From assembly GCF_014873755.1 (NCBI RefSeq), contig NZ_JADBEG010000001.1, forward strand, positions 5,439,501 through 5,503,500: a DNA stretch of 64,000 nucleotides, read 5' to 3'. The notes under the pieces are model-generated. The model ran no database searches and was not told where the DNA came from. It was given only the letters and a program-made list of their open reading frames with translations. Both the position numbers and the translations under genes were made by a program. Within the stretch, counting starts at the first letter, position 1; every line of letters begins with the position of its first letter. Source of the DNA: Amycolatopsis lexingtonensis (lineage in GTDB: Bacteria > Actinomycetota > Actinomycetes > Mycobacteriales > Pseudonocardiaceae). Positions 1 to 8,351 of this stretch are shown one piece after another.

Positions 1-636
1 GAGGACCTCGAACGCGGCCCGGACGCAGCCGAGCAGCCGGTCGCAGTCACGATCAGTGAGGAGGCGGGCGAGCCGGAACTCGACGAGTCCGAAACCGAAG
101 CAGCCGAGCCCGTCCCTGCCAAGACCCGCCCGGTCTGGCTCCGGCTCCCCGCCCTCCTCCTCGCCGCCGCCGTCGTCCTCACCGGCGCCGGCACCTGGTT
201 CACCGTCGAAGCCCACTCCGCCGCCGCCACCTCCGCCGCGGCCAACCTCGCGCTCACCGATGTCGGTGCCACCGCCGATGTCACCTCCGCGATCACCCTC
301 GCCGTGAACCGGATCTTCTCCTATTCCTACGATCGGACCGACGTCACCGAAAAGGCCGCCGCCGCGGTGCTGCGCGGTGCCGCCAAGGATTCGTACGACA
401 AGCTCTTCGCCCAGGTGCGGCAGAAAGCGCCCGAGCAGAAACTCGTCCTCACTTCGCGCGTTTCGGCTATCGCCGTCCAGGAACTCCGGGACAATCACGC
501 GCGGTTACTCGTCTTTCTCGATCAATCAGCCGTACGGGCCGACAACAATGCGACCGACAACGCGGCGGCGCAGCTTTCCGTGACCGCCGAACGCACCGGC
601 GGCACGTGGACGATAACCGCACTCGAACCGCGCTGA
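1..636 (+). CDS. Mce-associated membrane protein, 3' part
   Basis: The frame is open from the first base, so the 5' end lies outside the window; 211 residues are visible. An acidic, disordered stretch (about residues 1-40) precedes a single hydrophobic segment (about 45-68), followed by an extracytoplasmic domain of about 140 residues. This layout, with an acidic N-terminal region, one membrane helix and a small SnoaL/NTF2-like outer domain, is typical of Mce-associated proteins encoded at the 3' end of mce lipid-importer operons. Being the last gene visible before a separate secreted-protein gene, it probably closes such an operon. The family is inferred from architecture and from a Mce-like C-terminal segment (AERTGGTWTITALEPR); no Mce domain itself is visible. 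Confidence 0.6.
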   Translation, partial: EDLERGPDAAEQPVAVTISEEAGEPELDESETEAAEPVPAKTRPVWLRLPALLLAAAVVLTGAGTWFTVEAHSAAATSAAANLALTDVGATADVTSAITLAVNRIFSYSYDRTDVTEKAAAAVLRGAAKDSYDKLFAQVRQKAPEQKLVLTSRVSAIAVQELRDNHARLLVFLDQSAVRADNNATDNAAAQLSVTAERTGGTWTITALEPR

Positions 637-704
637 AACACCGAGCACTTCACCGTTTCCGGGAGCACCCGGGACGGACGGGAAAACGCAAAGGGAGAAC
701 AACT

Positions 705-1349
705 ATGTCCGTGGCAACGCAGCTGAGGAGACTGGCCGTCCTCACGTCGGCGGCGGCACTCGTGCTGACCGGGGTCGCCGTGACCCCGGCGTCGGCCGAC
801 GTCATCCCGATCCCCGTGTCCTACAAGGTGACCGGCAGCACCACGGTGAAGAAGACCGGCAGCACCATGAAGCTCGGCCCCGGCTCGCTCAAGGGCAACC
901 TGCTCATCGACGACCAGACCGGGTCGGTCGGGCTCAGCGCGGACCTGGCGCTGCCGCCGTCGCAGGCCGACATTTCGCTGCTGGCGGGCATCTTCCGGAT
1001 CAAGGCCAAGGTCAAGGTCATCCCGCTCGGCCCGGCCACCGGCACCATCGCCGACGGCAACCTGGTCACGAAGGCCAAGGCCAACATGCAGATCTACGAC
1101 ATCTGGGCCGGCCCGATCGTGCCGATCTTCCCGCTGCCGACCGTGCCGGGCAGCTGCACGACGAAGACCCCGCTCGACCTGACGCTGTCCGCGCAGAACA
1201 TCGACATCACCGCGCCGGCCATCACGGTGACCGGGACCTACACCATCCCCGAGTTCTCCAACTGCTTCATCGCCGACATCGCGCTCGGCGCCCTGGTTTC
1301 GGGGCCGGGCAACACCATTTCGCTCGACCTGGCCAGCGACGCCACCTGA
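705..1349 (+). CDS. Secreted protein of unknown function
   Basis: This is a 214-residue exported protein. The ATG at 705 was chosen because it follows AAGGGAG closely and starts a classical signal peptide (basic residues 8-9, hydrophobic core, cleavage after ASA at about residue 31). The mature part is rich in beta-strand-like sequence and has two cysteines, one near residue 157 in a PGSCTTKTPLDLTLS segment and one near residue 190 in an FSNCF segment. A similar arrangement of CxTKxxxxLTLS and PEFxxC is present in the second half of the protein at 3421-4824, so the two share a domain. No enzymatic motif is visible. I do not recognise a function; an envelope or secreted structural role is only a guess. 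Confidence 0.75.
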   Translation: MSVATQLRRLAVLTSAAALVLTGVAVTPASADVIPIPVSYKVTGSTTVKKTGSTMKLGPGSLKGNLLIDDQTGSVGLSADLALPPSQADISLLAGIFRIKAKVKVIPLGPATGTIADGNLVTKAKANMQIYDIWAGPIVPIFPLPTVPGSCTTKTPLDLTLSAQNIDITAPAITVTGTYTIPEFSNCFIADIALGALVSGPGNTISLDLASDAT

Positions 1350-1358
1350 GCCTGACCC

Positions 1359-1386
1359 GGGTGGCGGGCCGTCAAGCCCGCCACCC
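1359..1386. terminator. Bidirectional hairpin between convergent genes
   Basis: A perfect 11-bp inverted repeat (GGGTGGCGGGC with its complement) and a 6-nt loop lie in the 43-bp space between two convergent stop codons. No U-tract follows, as is common in high-GC actinobacteria. Confidence 0.6.
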
Positions 1387-1392
1387 GCCGGC

Positions 1393-2304
1393 TCAGCAGG
1401 GCGCGGCCGGGTCTTCCTTCAGCGCGAAGCTGTCGTTGTCCCCGGCCGAAACGGCGAACACCGGCCCGCACGAGAGCGGGGCCGTCTCCCCGACGAAGTT
1501 CGAGCCCCAGACCACGATGTCGCCGTTGGTCTTGTAGGCCACGTTGTGGTTGAACCCGGCGTCGATGCCCGCGACGTCCGACAGGGCCTCCGGCGGCACC
1601 TCGGTCTGGTGGAAGTTGTCGCGGCCCCACGCGTACACACGGCCCGCCTTCAGCGCCAGGCTGTGGTTGAACCCGGCCGAAACCGCGGTGACACCGGAAG
1701 AAAGCCCGGCCGGCACGGTCGTCTGGCCGTAGGTGTTGCTGCCCCAGGCCAGCACGCCGCCGTTCTTGAGCGCCAGGTTGTGGTCGCCACCGGCGGAAAT
1801 CGCGGTGACGCCGGACTGCGCCGACGCCGGCACGTCGGTCCGCGTTCCCCAGCTCACCACCAGCCCGCCTTGCTTGAGCGCCAGGCTGTGCATGTTGGAC
1901 GTCGAGATCGCGATCACGCCGCTCGACACCGACGCGGGCAGCGTGGTCTGGCCGTACCAGTTGTTTCCCCAGGCGATGACCTTGCCGCTCTTGAGCGCCA
2001 GCTCGTGGCCCCAGCCCGACGCGATCTGGCTGACGCCGGAGGTCGCCGCCGCGGGGATTTCGTTGGCGCCCCAGTTGTTCGCGCCCCACGCGAGGACCGC
2101 GCCACCCTTGAGCGCCAGCGCCGTCGTGCTGCCCGCCGACACGGCGGTGACGCCGGTCAGCGCGGCCGGCGGCGGGATCGTGACGTCGTAATCCGGTTTG
2201 CCCCAGGCGATCACGCCGCCCACCGTGGCCGCGGACGCGGGCTGGGCGAGCGACGAGACGGCCAGCGCCGCCGTCAGCGCGAATGCGGCACGTGTGAATG
2301 ACAC
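1393..2304 (-). CDS. Secreted RCC1-repeat (beta-propeller) protein
   Basis: The protein has a signal peptide (cleavage after PASA near residue 25) and then about seven repeats of roughly 40 residues, each carrying a W-G pair in strings such as VLAWGSNTYGQTTVP and VIAWGNNWYGQ and an LALK turn. These are RCC1/regulator-of-chromosome-condensation repeats, which fold as a seven-bladed propeller. In bacteria such exported propellers are usually binding modules rather than nucleotide exchange factors. The GTG at 2304 is preferred because it places a charged residue just before the hydrophobic core; another GTG at 2331 would add nine residues. The gene converges on the secreted-protein gene at 705-1349. 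Ligand and role are unknown. Confidence 0.85.
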   Translation of the reverse strand: MSFTRAAFALTAALAVSSLAQPASAATVGGVIAWGKPDYDVTIPPPAALTGVTAVSAGSTTALALKGGAVLAWGANNWGANEIPAAATSGVSQIASGWGHELALKSGKVIAWGNNWYGQTTLPASVSSGVIAISTSNMHSLALKQGGLVVSWGTRTDVPASAQSGVTAISAGGDHNLALKNGGVLAWGSNTYGQTTVPAGLSSGVTAVSAGFNHSLALKAGRVYAWGRDNFHQTEVPPEALSDVAGIDAGFNHNVAYKTNGDIVVWGSNFVGETAPLSCGPVFAVSAGDNDSFALKEDPAAPC

Positions 2305-2708
2305 CCGTCCACAACGTGAAGAACCCGGCACGATAGCCTCATTTCTCCGGTTTCGTTATCCGTGATTGCCCTCGCAAGATCACAAATGGTAGACCGTAGC
2401 CGACGGCGGATCGCCGCCGCGGGCGTTCTTTGTCACGATCCGCCAAATCCGGCGGCACCGCTGCGCGGCTTCGCACAAGAATTCAACGAAGCACTCCGGC
2501 GGCTCACCCGTGGGGGTCCAGAAGTCTTGTTCCGTAGTGAACTGGCGAGTAGCCTCGATTTCGGCAGATGGACCTCCACCTCGCACGCCGGTGAATCGCG
2601 TCCCGCCGCCCGGGGCAATCGGGGCGGGTGAAGCGATGGGGGATCAACGGCAGCGGGCAATCGATCAGCCAAAGCCGAGACTGAACTGAATCAAAGGAGA
2701 TGACAGGC
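2305..2708. other. Intergenic region between divergent secreted-protein genes
   Basis: This gap holds the 5' regions of the RCC1 gene (minus strand) and the exported-protein gene starting at 2709. A weak sigma-70-like pair, TTGTTC at 2527-2532 and TAGCCT at 2550-2555 with 17-bp spacing, points toward the plus-strand gene. A strong ribosome-binding site, AAAGGAG at 2693-2699, decides the start at 2709 over the in-frame ATG at 2700, which overlaps it. No other gene or repeat was seen. Confidence 0.4.
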
Positions 2709-3347
2709 ATGTCCCGACTCAGCAGACTGTCCGCCGGTATCGCCACGACCGCGACCGCCATCGGCGCCATCGCGGTGCTGACCGCGGGTACCGCGGCCGC
2801 CGCCACCGTCACCTACGCCGCCGGGGGCACGGCGGGCATCACCTACAACTGCACCTTCCCCGGCATCTCGCCGCAGCCGGTCGCGATCACCGCGCACCTC
2901 GACGCGCCGGACGTCGTCGGCGTCGGCACCACTGTCACGCCGAGCAACGTCGGCGGCTCGGCGACGATCAGCTCGACCGTCCACTCGCTGCTGACCGCGG
3001 TCGGCTACGACGGCATCCGGGGCAAGGCGACGGTGCCGGTGACGGCGTCGTCGGGCACGCTGTCGCAGCCGTCGGCCACCGGGCTGAACATCCCGGAGGT
3101 GATCTACCCGACCGGCGGGGCGATCACGGTGGTCATTTCGCAGGACTCGGGCTCCAGCATCCCGAGCTGGACCGCGCCGGCCACGGCGGGCACCGCCACC
3201 CTGTCGCTGACGAGCGGGCTGTCGGCGAACCTGGAGTTCCACAAGAAGTCGACCAACACCTGGTCGGCGTGGACGATGAACTGCACCCTCAAGGTGACCA
3301 GCCCGGCGCAGAACACCGCGTTCAGCCCGAGCATCACCGTTTCCTGA
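2709..3347 (+). CDS. Secreted two-cysteine protein, paralog A
   Basis: This 212-residue exported protein has a signal peptide of about 33 residues. The mature domain has one cysteine near its start (YNCTFPGI) and one near its end (MNCTLKVTSP), likely forming a disulfide. Other landmarks are GYDGIRG in the middle and LEFHKKSTNTW before the second cysteine. The same landmarks recur in the genes at 4834 and 5397, so the three are paralogs separated only by the larger exported protein at 3421. The fold resembles actinobacterial secreted DUF6801-type domains, but this is a memory-based suggestion. Function is unknown; a cell-envelope or exported structural role is likely. Confidence 0.8.
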   Translation: MSRLSRLSAGIATTATAIGAIAVLTAGTAAAATVTYAAGGTAGITYNCTFPGISPQPVAITAHLDAPDVVGVGTTVTPSNVGGSATISSTVHSLLTAVGYDGIRGKATVPVTASSGTLSQPSATGLNIPEVIYPTGGAITVVISQDSGSSIPSWTAPATAGTATLSLTSGLSANLEFHKKSTNTWSAWTMNCTLKVTSPAQNTAFSPSITVS

Positions 3348-3355
3348 CCGGGTTT

Positions 3356-3383
3356 CCCGGTGCGGGCACCCGCCCGCACCGGG
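3356..3383. terminator. Intergenic hairpin after paralog A
   Basis: A perfect 12-bp inverted repeat (CCCGGTGCGGGC and its complement) with a 4-nt loop starts 8 bases after the stop codon. It may end or attenuate transcription before the gene at 3421. No U-tract is present. Confidence 0.5.
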
Positions 3384-3420
3384 ACCACCCCGCCGCTTCC
3401 GCACGCACCCAGGGAAACCG

Positions 3421-4824
3421 ATGCCACGTCGAGTCCGGCCCCGCACCCTCACCCTCTCCGCACTGGCAGGCGTCGGCCTGCTGTCCGCGGTGAACGGCGC
3501 GCTGACGGGAGTCGGCTCGGCCGCCCCCGCGCCCGCCGTCCCACCGGACACCAAGGCGGCGACGTCGGTGTCGGTGACGTGCCCGTTCGCCGACCCGCCC
3601 GGCGCCCGCGCGCTCACCGTCGAAACGTCGGCCACGCTGCCAGCCCAGGCGCGGACCGGGACTTCCCTGGCCCTCGGCGCGTTCTCCGCGAAGCTCACGC
3701 TCCCCCGCGACGTCGCGCTGTCGTACCTCCCGGCCGGCGCCACCGCCGGCTCGCTGGCCGGCGAAGTGCAGCTCGATCTCAACGTGCACAAGGACGACCG
3801 CGCGGACAAGGTCCCGGTCACCCTCACCGTGCCGGCCACCCCGCTGCCGGAAACCGGCGACGTCACGCTGACCGCGGCCGGCACCGTGCCCGAGATCGCG
3901 CTGAACACCGTCGGCGCCGTCACCTTCGACGTCACCGCGCCGTCGCTCGCGCTCGCCGCCGTCCCGCCGCCCGCCGAGCCGGCCGCGAAGCCGGTCGCGT
4001 GCGCGCTGGACCCCGAGCAGCAGACGACGCTGGGCAAGGTGCTCGTCCTGCCGAAGGTGACGCCGGGCGCGAAGGCGAAGCAGCAGACCGCGAACGCGGC
4101 CGAGCCCGACCCGGGCGACCCGCCGACCGAAGACGAGTTCGCCGTCCCGCTGAGCCTGGTCACGATCCAGACGAAGTCGACGGTCCGGAAGCTCGGCGCG
4201 ACCGTCACCGCCGACCCCGCGTTCCTGTTCAACGGGTTGTTCATCCTCAACCTGATCGACGGCAGCTCACGGGTGACCGGCTCGACGACGTTCGCCCCGG
4301 CGACCGCCACGTTCCTCGGCTTCGGGTTCGTGCCGGTGACCGCGACCGTCGAGTTCCTGCCCGTCGACTACCGGAACAGCAAGATCATCGAGTTCGCCGG
4401 CAAGATCACCAGCGACCCGGACACCGGGGCCACCTTCCTGAACACGACGCTGAAGGTGCGGGCCCGGCTGAGCCACGCGAAGGTCAACGGCGTCCCGCTC
4501 GACCTCGGGCCCGAGTGCGTGACGAAGGACGACGTGACCCTCACGCTGAGCGGCCCGTACGAGGCGTTCGGCGTCGGCCACATCCGGACGGACGAGAAGA
4601 AGGGCTTCGACCTCCCGGAGTTCACCGGCTGCGGCGCCGCCGGCCAGGACCTGAACCCGCTGCTGTCCGGGATGAGCTCGGGCGGGGGCAACCAGGCGTT
4701 CGTCGACACGTACAACCTGGTCGTCTGCACCGACCCGGACCACACCCAGTGCCCGGACGGCTCGACGGGGCCTCCGCAGGGCTCCGCCGCGGCGAAGAAG
4801 GCGGCGGCCAAGAAACCGAACTGA
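3421..4824 (+). CDS. Two-domain secreted protein
   Basis: The 467-residue product has a signal peptide (about residues 1-35). An N-terminal domain begins with VSVTCPFADPPG and contains LSYLPAGATAGSLAG, a layout like actinobacterial DUF6801 domains. A linker rich in alanine, proline and lysine follows, then a C-terminal domain with ECVTKDDVTLTLSGP and LPEFTGCG that parallels the protein at 705-1349. The C-terminus is a basic, alanine-rich tail (AAAKKAAAKKPN) that could contact anionic wall polymers or nucleic acid. It sits in the same cluster as the three small two-cysteine proteins and is followed 9 bp later by paralog B. The biochemical role is unknown. Confidence 0.75.
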   Translation: MPRRVRPRTLTLSALAGVGLLSAVNGALTGVGSAAPAPAVPPDTKAATSVSVTCPFADPPGARALTVETSATLPAQARTGTSLALGAFSAKLTLPRDVALSYLPAGATAGSLAGEVQLDLNVHKDDRADKVPVTLTVPATPLPETGDVTLTAAGTVPEIALNTVGAVTFDVTAPSLALAAVPPPAEPAAKPVACALDPEQQTTLGKVLVLPKVTPGAKAKQQTANAAEPDPGDPPTEDEFAVPLSLVTIQTKSTVRKLGATVTADPAFLFNGLFILNLIDGSSRVTGSTTFAPATATFLGFGFVPVTATVEFLPVDYRNSKIIEFAGKITSDPDTGATFLNTTLKVRARLSHAKVNGVPLDLGPECVTKDDVTLTLSGPYEAFGVGHIRTDEKKGFDLPEFTGCGAAGQDLNPLLSGMSSGGGNQAFVDTYNLVVCTDPDHTQCPDGSTGPPQGSAAAKKAAAKKPN

Positions 4825-4833
4825 GGGGATCGC

Positions 4834-5400
4834 ATGAGGATCGGACCGGCCATAGCGGCGGCACTGCTCGTCACCGGCCTGGCGACGGGCACGGCCCACG
4901 CCGCGACGACCACGACGGGCACGGGCATGTTGACCTACAACTGCACGTTCCCGGGGGTCACGCCCCAGCCCATGACGCTGATGGCGCAGCTGGACGTCAC
5001 CGATCCCCATCCGGGTCAGCCGTTCACGGTCACGCCGTACGCCACGGTGACGTACACGGCCGCCGTGAAGTCGTTGCTGAACGCGCTCGGCTACGACCAG
5101 GTGCGCGGCTCGCTCAGCACGACGTTCAGCGTCGCCAACGCGACCCCGTCGACCGGGTTCCTCGCGGGCGATTTCCCGGCCAACGCGTTCACGGGCGGCT
5201 CGGTCGTCGGTACGCCCCAGGTGTTCACCGCCGGCGGGGCGGGTTCCGTCGGCTTCGCGATGGGCACGGGCATCTCCCAATCCCTCGAGCTGCACAAGAA
5301 GTCGACCGGGACGTGGACGCCGTGGGCGTCGAGCTGCACGCTGAAGGTCACCAGCCCGGCGCAGAACACCGCGTTCAGCCCGAGCATCGTGATCTCATGA
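4834..5400 (+). CDS. Secreted two-cysteine protein, paralog B
   Basis: This 188-residue exported protein has a signal peptide ending around TAHA (residue 23). It shares YNCTFPGV, GYDQVRG, LELHKKSTGTW and the C-terminal CTLKVTSPAQNTAFSPSI segment with paralog A; the last segment is almost identical at both levels, suggesting recent duplication or conversion. It starts 9 bp after the preceding stop and its own stop overlaps the start of paralog C, so the three genes from 3421 to 5969 are probably co-transcribed and translationally coupled. Function is unknown. Confidence 0.8.
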   Translation: MRIGPAIAAALLVTGLATGTAHAATTTTGTGMLTYNCTFPGVTPQPMTLMAQLDVTDPHPGQPFTVTPYATVTYTAAVKSLLNALGYDQVRGSLSTTFSVANATPSTGFLAGDFPANAFTGGSVVGTPQVFTAGGAGSVGFAMGTGISQSLELHKKSTGTWTPWASSCTLKVTSPAQNTAFSPSIVIS

Positions 5401-5969
5401 GGACCGCCATCGCCCTGGCGGCGGCACTCGTCGTCACCGGCCTGACCGCGGGCCCGGCCCACGCCGCGACGACCGCCCAGACCGGCACCCTGAACCACAG
5501 CTGCACGTACCCGGGCATCGCCCCGCTGACGTCGACGTTCGCGGGATCGCTCACGGCGCCCGACGCGGTTTCTTCCGGCAATCCGTTCACCGTCACCGGC
5601 ATCCAGCTGAGCCACGTCATGAGCCCGGCGGTTCGCTCGCTCTTCGTCGCGGCGGGCTACGACCGCGTGCAAGGCTCCTTCGCGGCGACGATCACCGCGA
5701 CGAACGCGGCCCCGGCCGCGGCGCCGATCTCGGGCAGCTACCCCGACCAGTCGATCACCGCCGCCGGCTCGCTCACGTTGGCCGCGCAGGCCGCCGACGT
5801 CACCTTCACCGCGGGCACCCCGGGCTCGATCGTGTTCGGGCTGGGCTCGCCGATCACCGAATCCCTGCAGTTCCACAAGAAGACGACCGACACGTGGGTG
5901 CCCATGCAGTCGGTGTGCACGCCGCGGGTGACCGACACGACGTTCCAGCCGGGGATCACCGTCTTCTGA
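5397..5969 (+). CDS. Secreted two-cysteine protein, paralog C
   Basis: This 190-residue exported protein starts at an ATG overlapping the previous stop codon (ATGA), which indicates translational coupling. After a signal peptide ending near PAHA it has HSCTYPGIAP, GYDRVQG, LQFHKKTTDTW and a second cysteine (SVCTP), the same skeleton as paralogs A and B but more diverged, without the KVTSPAQ tail. The three genes look like an expanding family of extracellular proteins. No catalytic motif was recognised. Confidence 0.8.
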   Translation: MRTAIALAAALVVTGLTAGPAHAATTAQTGTLNHSCTYPGIAPLTSTFAGSLTAPDAVSSGNPFTVTGIQLSHVMSPAVRSLFVAAGYDRVQGSFAATITATNAAPAAAPISGSYPDQSITAAGSLTLAAQAADVTFTAGTPGSIVFGLGSPITESLQFHKKTTDTWVPMQSVCTPRVTDTTFQPGITVF

Positions 5970-5995
5970 CGGGGACGTTCAGCGCGTGTGACGAG

Positions 5996-6076
5996 CTAGC
6001 GTCGCGCGTCCGAGGGTTGTTGACAGCGCCGGGAATGCGGCCCGGCTGTGAAACGACTTGCGACGCGCGACACTAG
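5996..6076. terminator. Long inverted repeat between convergent genes
   Basis: Arms of 15 bases at 5996-6010 and 6062-6076 pair with one mismatch around CTAGNGTCGCGCGTC. The second arm overlaps the stop codon of the PucR-type gene. The 51-base loop holds another short GC hairpin. It could act as a shared terminator, but the long loop keeps confidence low. Confidence 0.35.
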
Positions 6077-7350
6077 TTCGGCGTCCACTGTGGACGCGAG
6101 TGCCCGGTGCGCGGCGACGGCAGCAGGTCGCTCACCGGGTACCGCAGCGGCAACGGGGCCGCCCCCGCGCGCAACGCCAGCTCCATCTCGAAGCGGGCCG
6201 CCGGGTCGCGGAGGCTGTCGCCGAACGTCGCCTGGAGCTGGCGCATGCGGTAGCGGACCGTCTGGGGGTGGACGCCAAGGCGTTCGGCGATCTCCACCAC
6301 GTTGCCCTGGCTGTCCAGCCACGCGCGCAGCGTCTCCAGGAGGCGCTCCTGCTGCTTGCCCGTCATGTCCGCCAGCGGCGCGAACAGGCGGTGCCGCAAC
6401 GTGCCGACCAGGCCGGCGTCGGAGTTGACCAGCAGCGTCGCCAGGTGCTCCTCGGCGCGCAGCACCGGGCGCGGGGTCAGCACCCCGCGTTCGGCCAGCT
6501 GGAGCGCGTTCCGGGCCCAGCGCAGGGAATCCGCCACCGACGTGAGCGGCACGCACGGCCCGATCGACAGCCGGCAGTCCGGCAGGGCCACCTGCAGGGC
6601 CGCCAGGCGCGGGGCGCTCAGTTCGCCCGGGACCACCAGTTTCGGGTCCGCGGTGTCGAGTTCGGCGAGGACGTCCGCGTCCAGCCCGGCGTGGCGGCGG
6701 GCCGGGGCGACGCCGCCCGCGGGGCAGACCGCCACCGGGGTCGCGTCGGCCGGGACCGGCCAGCCGATCAGCTGGGCCAGCTCGGCGATCGCCTTGGGCG
6801 AGGCGGGCGGGGTCTCGAGGATCAGGTGGAGGAGCTTGCGGCGCCACGTTTCCAGCGCGCCCGCCGTACGCGCCTTCGCCTCCAGGTAGCCGTCCAGCGC
6901 GACGGACGCCAGTTCGTCCATGAACGCCAGCATCGCGTCGGCCAGCTGGGACATCACCGCCGACGAGAGCCCGCTTCGCCGTCCCACGCGCATGATCCGG
7001 CGCCACGACACCCGCGCGCCGACCCGGTACGCCGACTGCAGCGTGTCGAGGCTGCGGCCTTCGCGCATCTCGTTCTGCCCCAGCCGGTGGTGCACCTCGT
7101 GGGACTGCTCCTTCGACACCGTCGGGTCGGCGATCTGCGCGACGAACAACGTGATCGCGTATTCGACGCCGGCGCGGATCGACTTGCCGTAGGGCCCGTC
7201 GAGCGGGCGGGCGTAGGGGGGGATGGTCGCGCGGATCTCGTCGACGATCTCCGCGGCGAGGCTGGCCAGCTCGGGGCGCAGGATGTCCGCGAGCTTGCGG
7301 GGCAGGGCGGCCGGTGGCGCAGCGTGTTCGAATCCGCGCTCCACCGTCAT
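6073..7350 (-). CDS. PucR/CdaR-type transcriptional regulator
   Basis: The 425-residue protein ends in a PucR-type helix-turn-helix (about residues 350-405): LDSQGNVVEIAERLGVHPQT followed by VRYRMRQLQ is typical of the HTH_30 domain of PucR/CdaR regulators. The N-terminal half is an alpha-helical sensory region of the kind often annotated as RsbT co-antagonist-like or GGDEF-like in these proteins. The ATG at 7350 follows AAGGAG with good spacing; the frame stays open further upstream but lacks an equally good start. These regulators respond to metabolites, but neither ligand nor target is identifiable. It is transcribed away from the membrane-protein/GntR pair. Confidence 0.85.
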   Translation of the reverse strand: MTVERGFEHAAPPAALPRKLADILRPELASLAAEIVDEIRATIPPYARPLDGPYGKSIRAGVEYAITLFVAQIADPTVSKEQSHEVHHRLGQNEMREGRSLDTLQSAYRVGARVSWRRIMRVGRRSGLSSAVMSQLADAMLAFMDELASVALDGYLEAKARTAGALETWRRKLLHLILETPPASPKAIAELAQLIGWPVPADATPVAVCPAGGVAPARRHAGLDADVLAELDTADPKLVVPGELSAPRLAALQVALPDCRLSIGPCVPLTSVADSLRWARNALQLAERGVLTPRPVLRAEEHLATLLVNSDAGLVGTLRHRLFAPLADMTGKQQERLLETLRAWLDSQGNVVEIAERLGVHPQTVRYRMRQLQATFGDSLRDPAARFEMELALRAGAAPLPLRYPVSDLLPSPRTGHSRPQWTPN

Positions 7351-7616
7351 CGCAGCTCCTTCGCTCCGCCCCGGACTCCGGCGCGCGCACGCGCGACGGG
7401 AGACCCCGCACCTGAAGCGGGGTGACAACGGACACATCGAAAAACCAACGCCGAGTGTGTCACTTCCCTGAGAAGAAACCGATTTCTTGTCAGTTTTGTG
7501 ACAAGTTCACGGGACACCCCTGCGAAACGCTGACAATTACCCCGCCGACTGCACCTTCACTTGCGTACGAACGGACGAACCCGTGCCGGGTGCCCTGCGC
7601 TGCGGTTACCCGGTGT
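7351..7616. other. Divergent intergenic region
   Basis: No gene was seen. The region contains a perfect 7-bp inverted repeat, CTTGTCA and its complement, at 7486-7492 and 7499-7505, which could be an operator near the PucR-type gene. The operator at 7617-7642 follows immediately. Confidence 0.35.
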
Positions 7617-7642
7617 GCTTGTATCATGTGGTTGATACAAGC
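7617..7642. promoter_or_regulatory. Operator-like palindrome for the adjacent GntR regulator
   Basis: GCTTGTATCA and TGATACAAGC form a perfect 10-bp inverted repeat around a 6-bp spacer. It ends directly before the ribosome-binding site (GAGGAGG) of the membrane-protein gene at 7656, whose transcription unit also encodes a YtrA-like GntR repressor. A TATCAT hexamer inside the left arm may be the -10 element, so a bound repressor would cover the promoter. Autoregulation is inferred. Confidence 0.6.
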
Positions 7643-7655
7643 GAGGAGGTCCAGC

Positions 7656-8351
7656 ATGCCGTGGGACAACGTACTGGCGGTCGCGCTCTTCAGCGGGCTG
7701 ATCGGGCTGGCGATCCTGATCGTGCTCTGGCCGGGTGAGAAGCACGGTAAGCGCTTGCTCGAACGCTGGGGCGTCCCCGATCCCGACGCGGCCGAGGTCG
7801 CGCTGGCCGTCCGCTACCTCAAGCGGCGCCGGCTCTGGTACCCGTGGCTGTTCCTGGCGCTCCCGCCGCTGTTCGACGACACGACGACGGGCTCGCTCGT
7901 GGCCACCCTGCTGCTGGGCGGCCTGATCGCCGAGCTGCTGGCCCAGCGGCCCTCGCGCGGCCCGCGGCGGGAAGCCGACCTGGCCCCGCGCTCGCTGACG
8001 GCGATCGCGCCGGCCTGGGTGCTCGTGCTCGGCGCGCTGGCGGCCGCCGGGTCGATCACGCACCTCGCCGTGACGGCCCAGTGGAAGTTCCTCGCCGTCA
8101 CGGCTGGGACGGCCGTGCTCTGCGCGGCGATCACGGCGCTGGCGATCCGCCGCCCGGCGGCCGGCGCGGCACGGGCCGACCTGGCGCTGCGCTGCCGCAG
8201 CGCGCGGGTGGCGATCGGCCTCGGCATCGGCTCGGTGACGGCGCTCGGCTGGCCGGGCGGCAACCTGGTGTCGTTCCTGGTGGTCGTGGCGGGCGTCGCC
8301 GCGTTCCTGGCGGTGACGGCCCCGCTGAAACGGCTCCCGGCGGCGGCGTGA
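7656..8351 (+). CDS. Integral membrane protein, partner of GntR gene
   Basis: This 231-residue protein has about six hydrophobic helices, the first at residues 5-25, and a cytoplasmic-looking segment (PGEKHGKRLLERWGVPDPD) after it. The ATG at 7656 lies 7 bases after GAGGAGG. The stop overlaps the start of the GntR gene (GTGA), so the two are translationally coupled. Small membrane proteins paired with YtrA-type GntR repressors are common in actinobacteria and often relate to envelope stress or ABC export, but no ABC ATPase is nearby. Substrate and function are unknown. Confidence 0.8.
   Translation: MPWDNVLAVALFSGLIGLAILIVLWPGEKHGKRLLERWGVPDPDAAEVALAVRYLKRRRLWYPWLFLALPPLFDDTTTGSLVATLLLGGLIAELLAQRPSRGPRREADLAPRSLTAIAPAWVLVLGALAAAGSITHLAVTAQWKFLAVTAGTAVLCAAITALAIRRPAAGAARADLALRCRSARVAIGLGIGSVTALGWPGGNLVSFLVVVAGVAAFLAVTAPLKRLPAAA

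Noticed and set aside
2362..2631. A possible small gene between the RCC1 gene and paralog A
   Set aside because: No ribosome-binding site, composition unlike its neighbours and no domain; the region is treated as promoter space.
3360..5396. A long frame overlapping the secreted-protein cluster
   Set aside because: The real genes in other frames have signal peptides and paralogs. Only its last part, from 5397, is a true gene (paralog C).
6080..6100. CGTCCACTGTGGACG palindrome near the PucR gene end
   Set aside because: It lies inside the coding region, and TCCACTGTGGA-type palindromes recur in other genes (for example near 57043), so codon usage is the simplest explanation.
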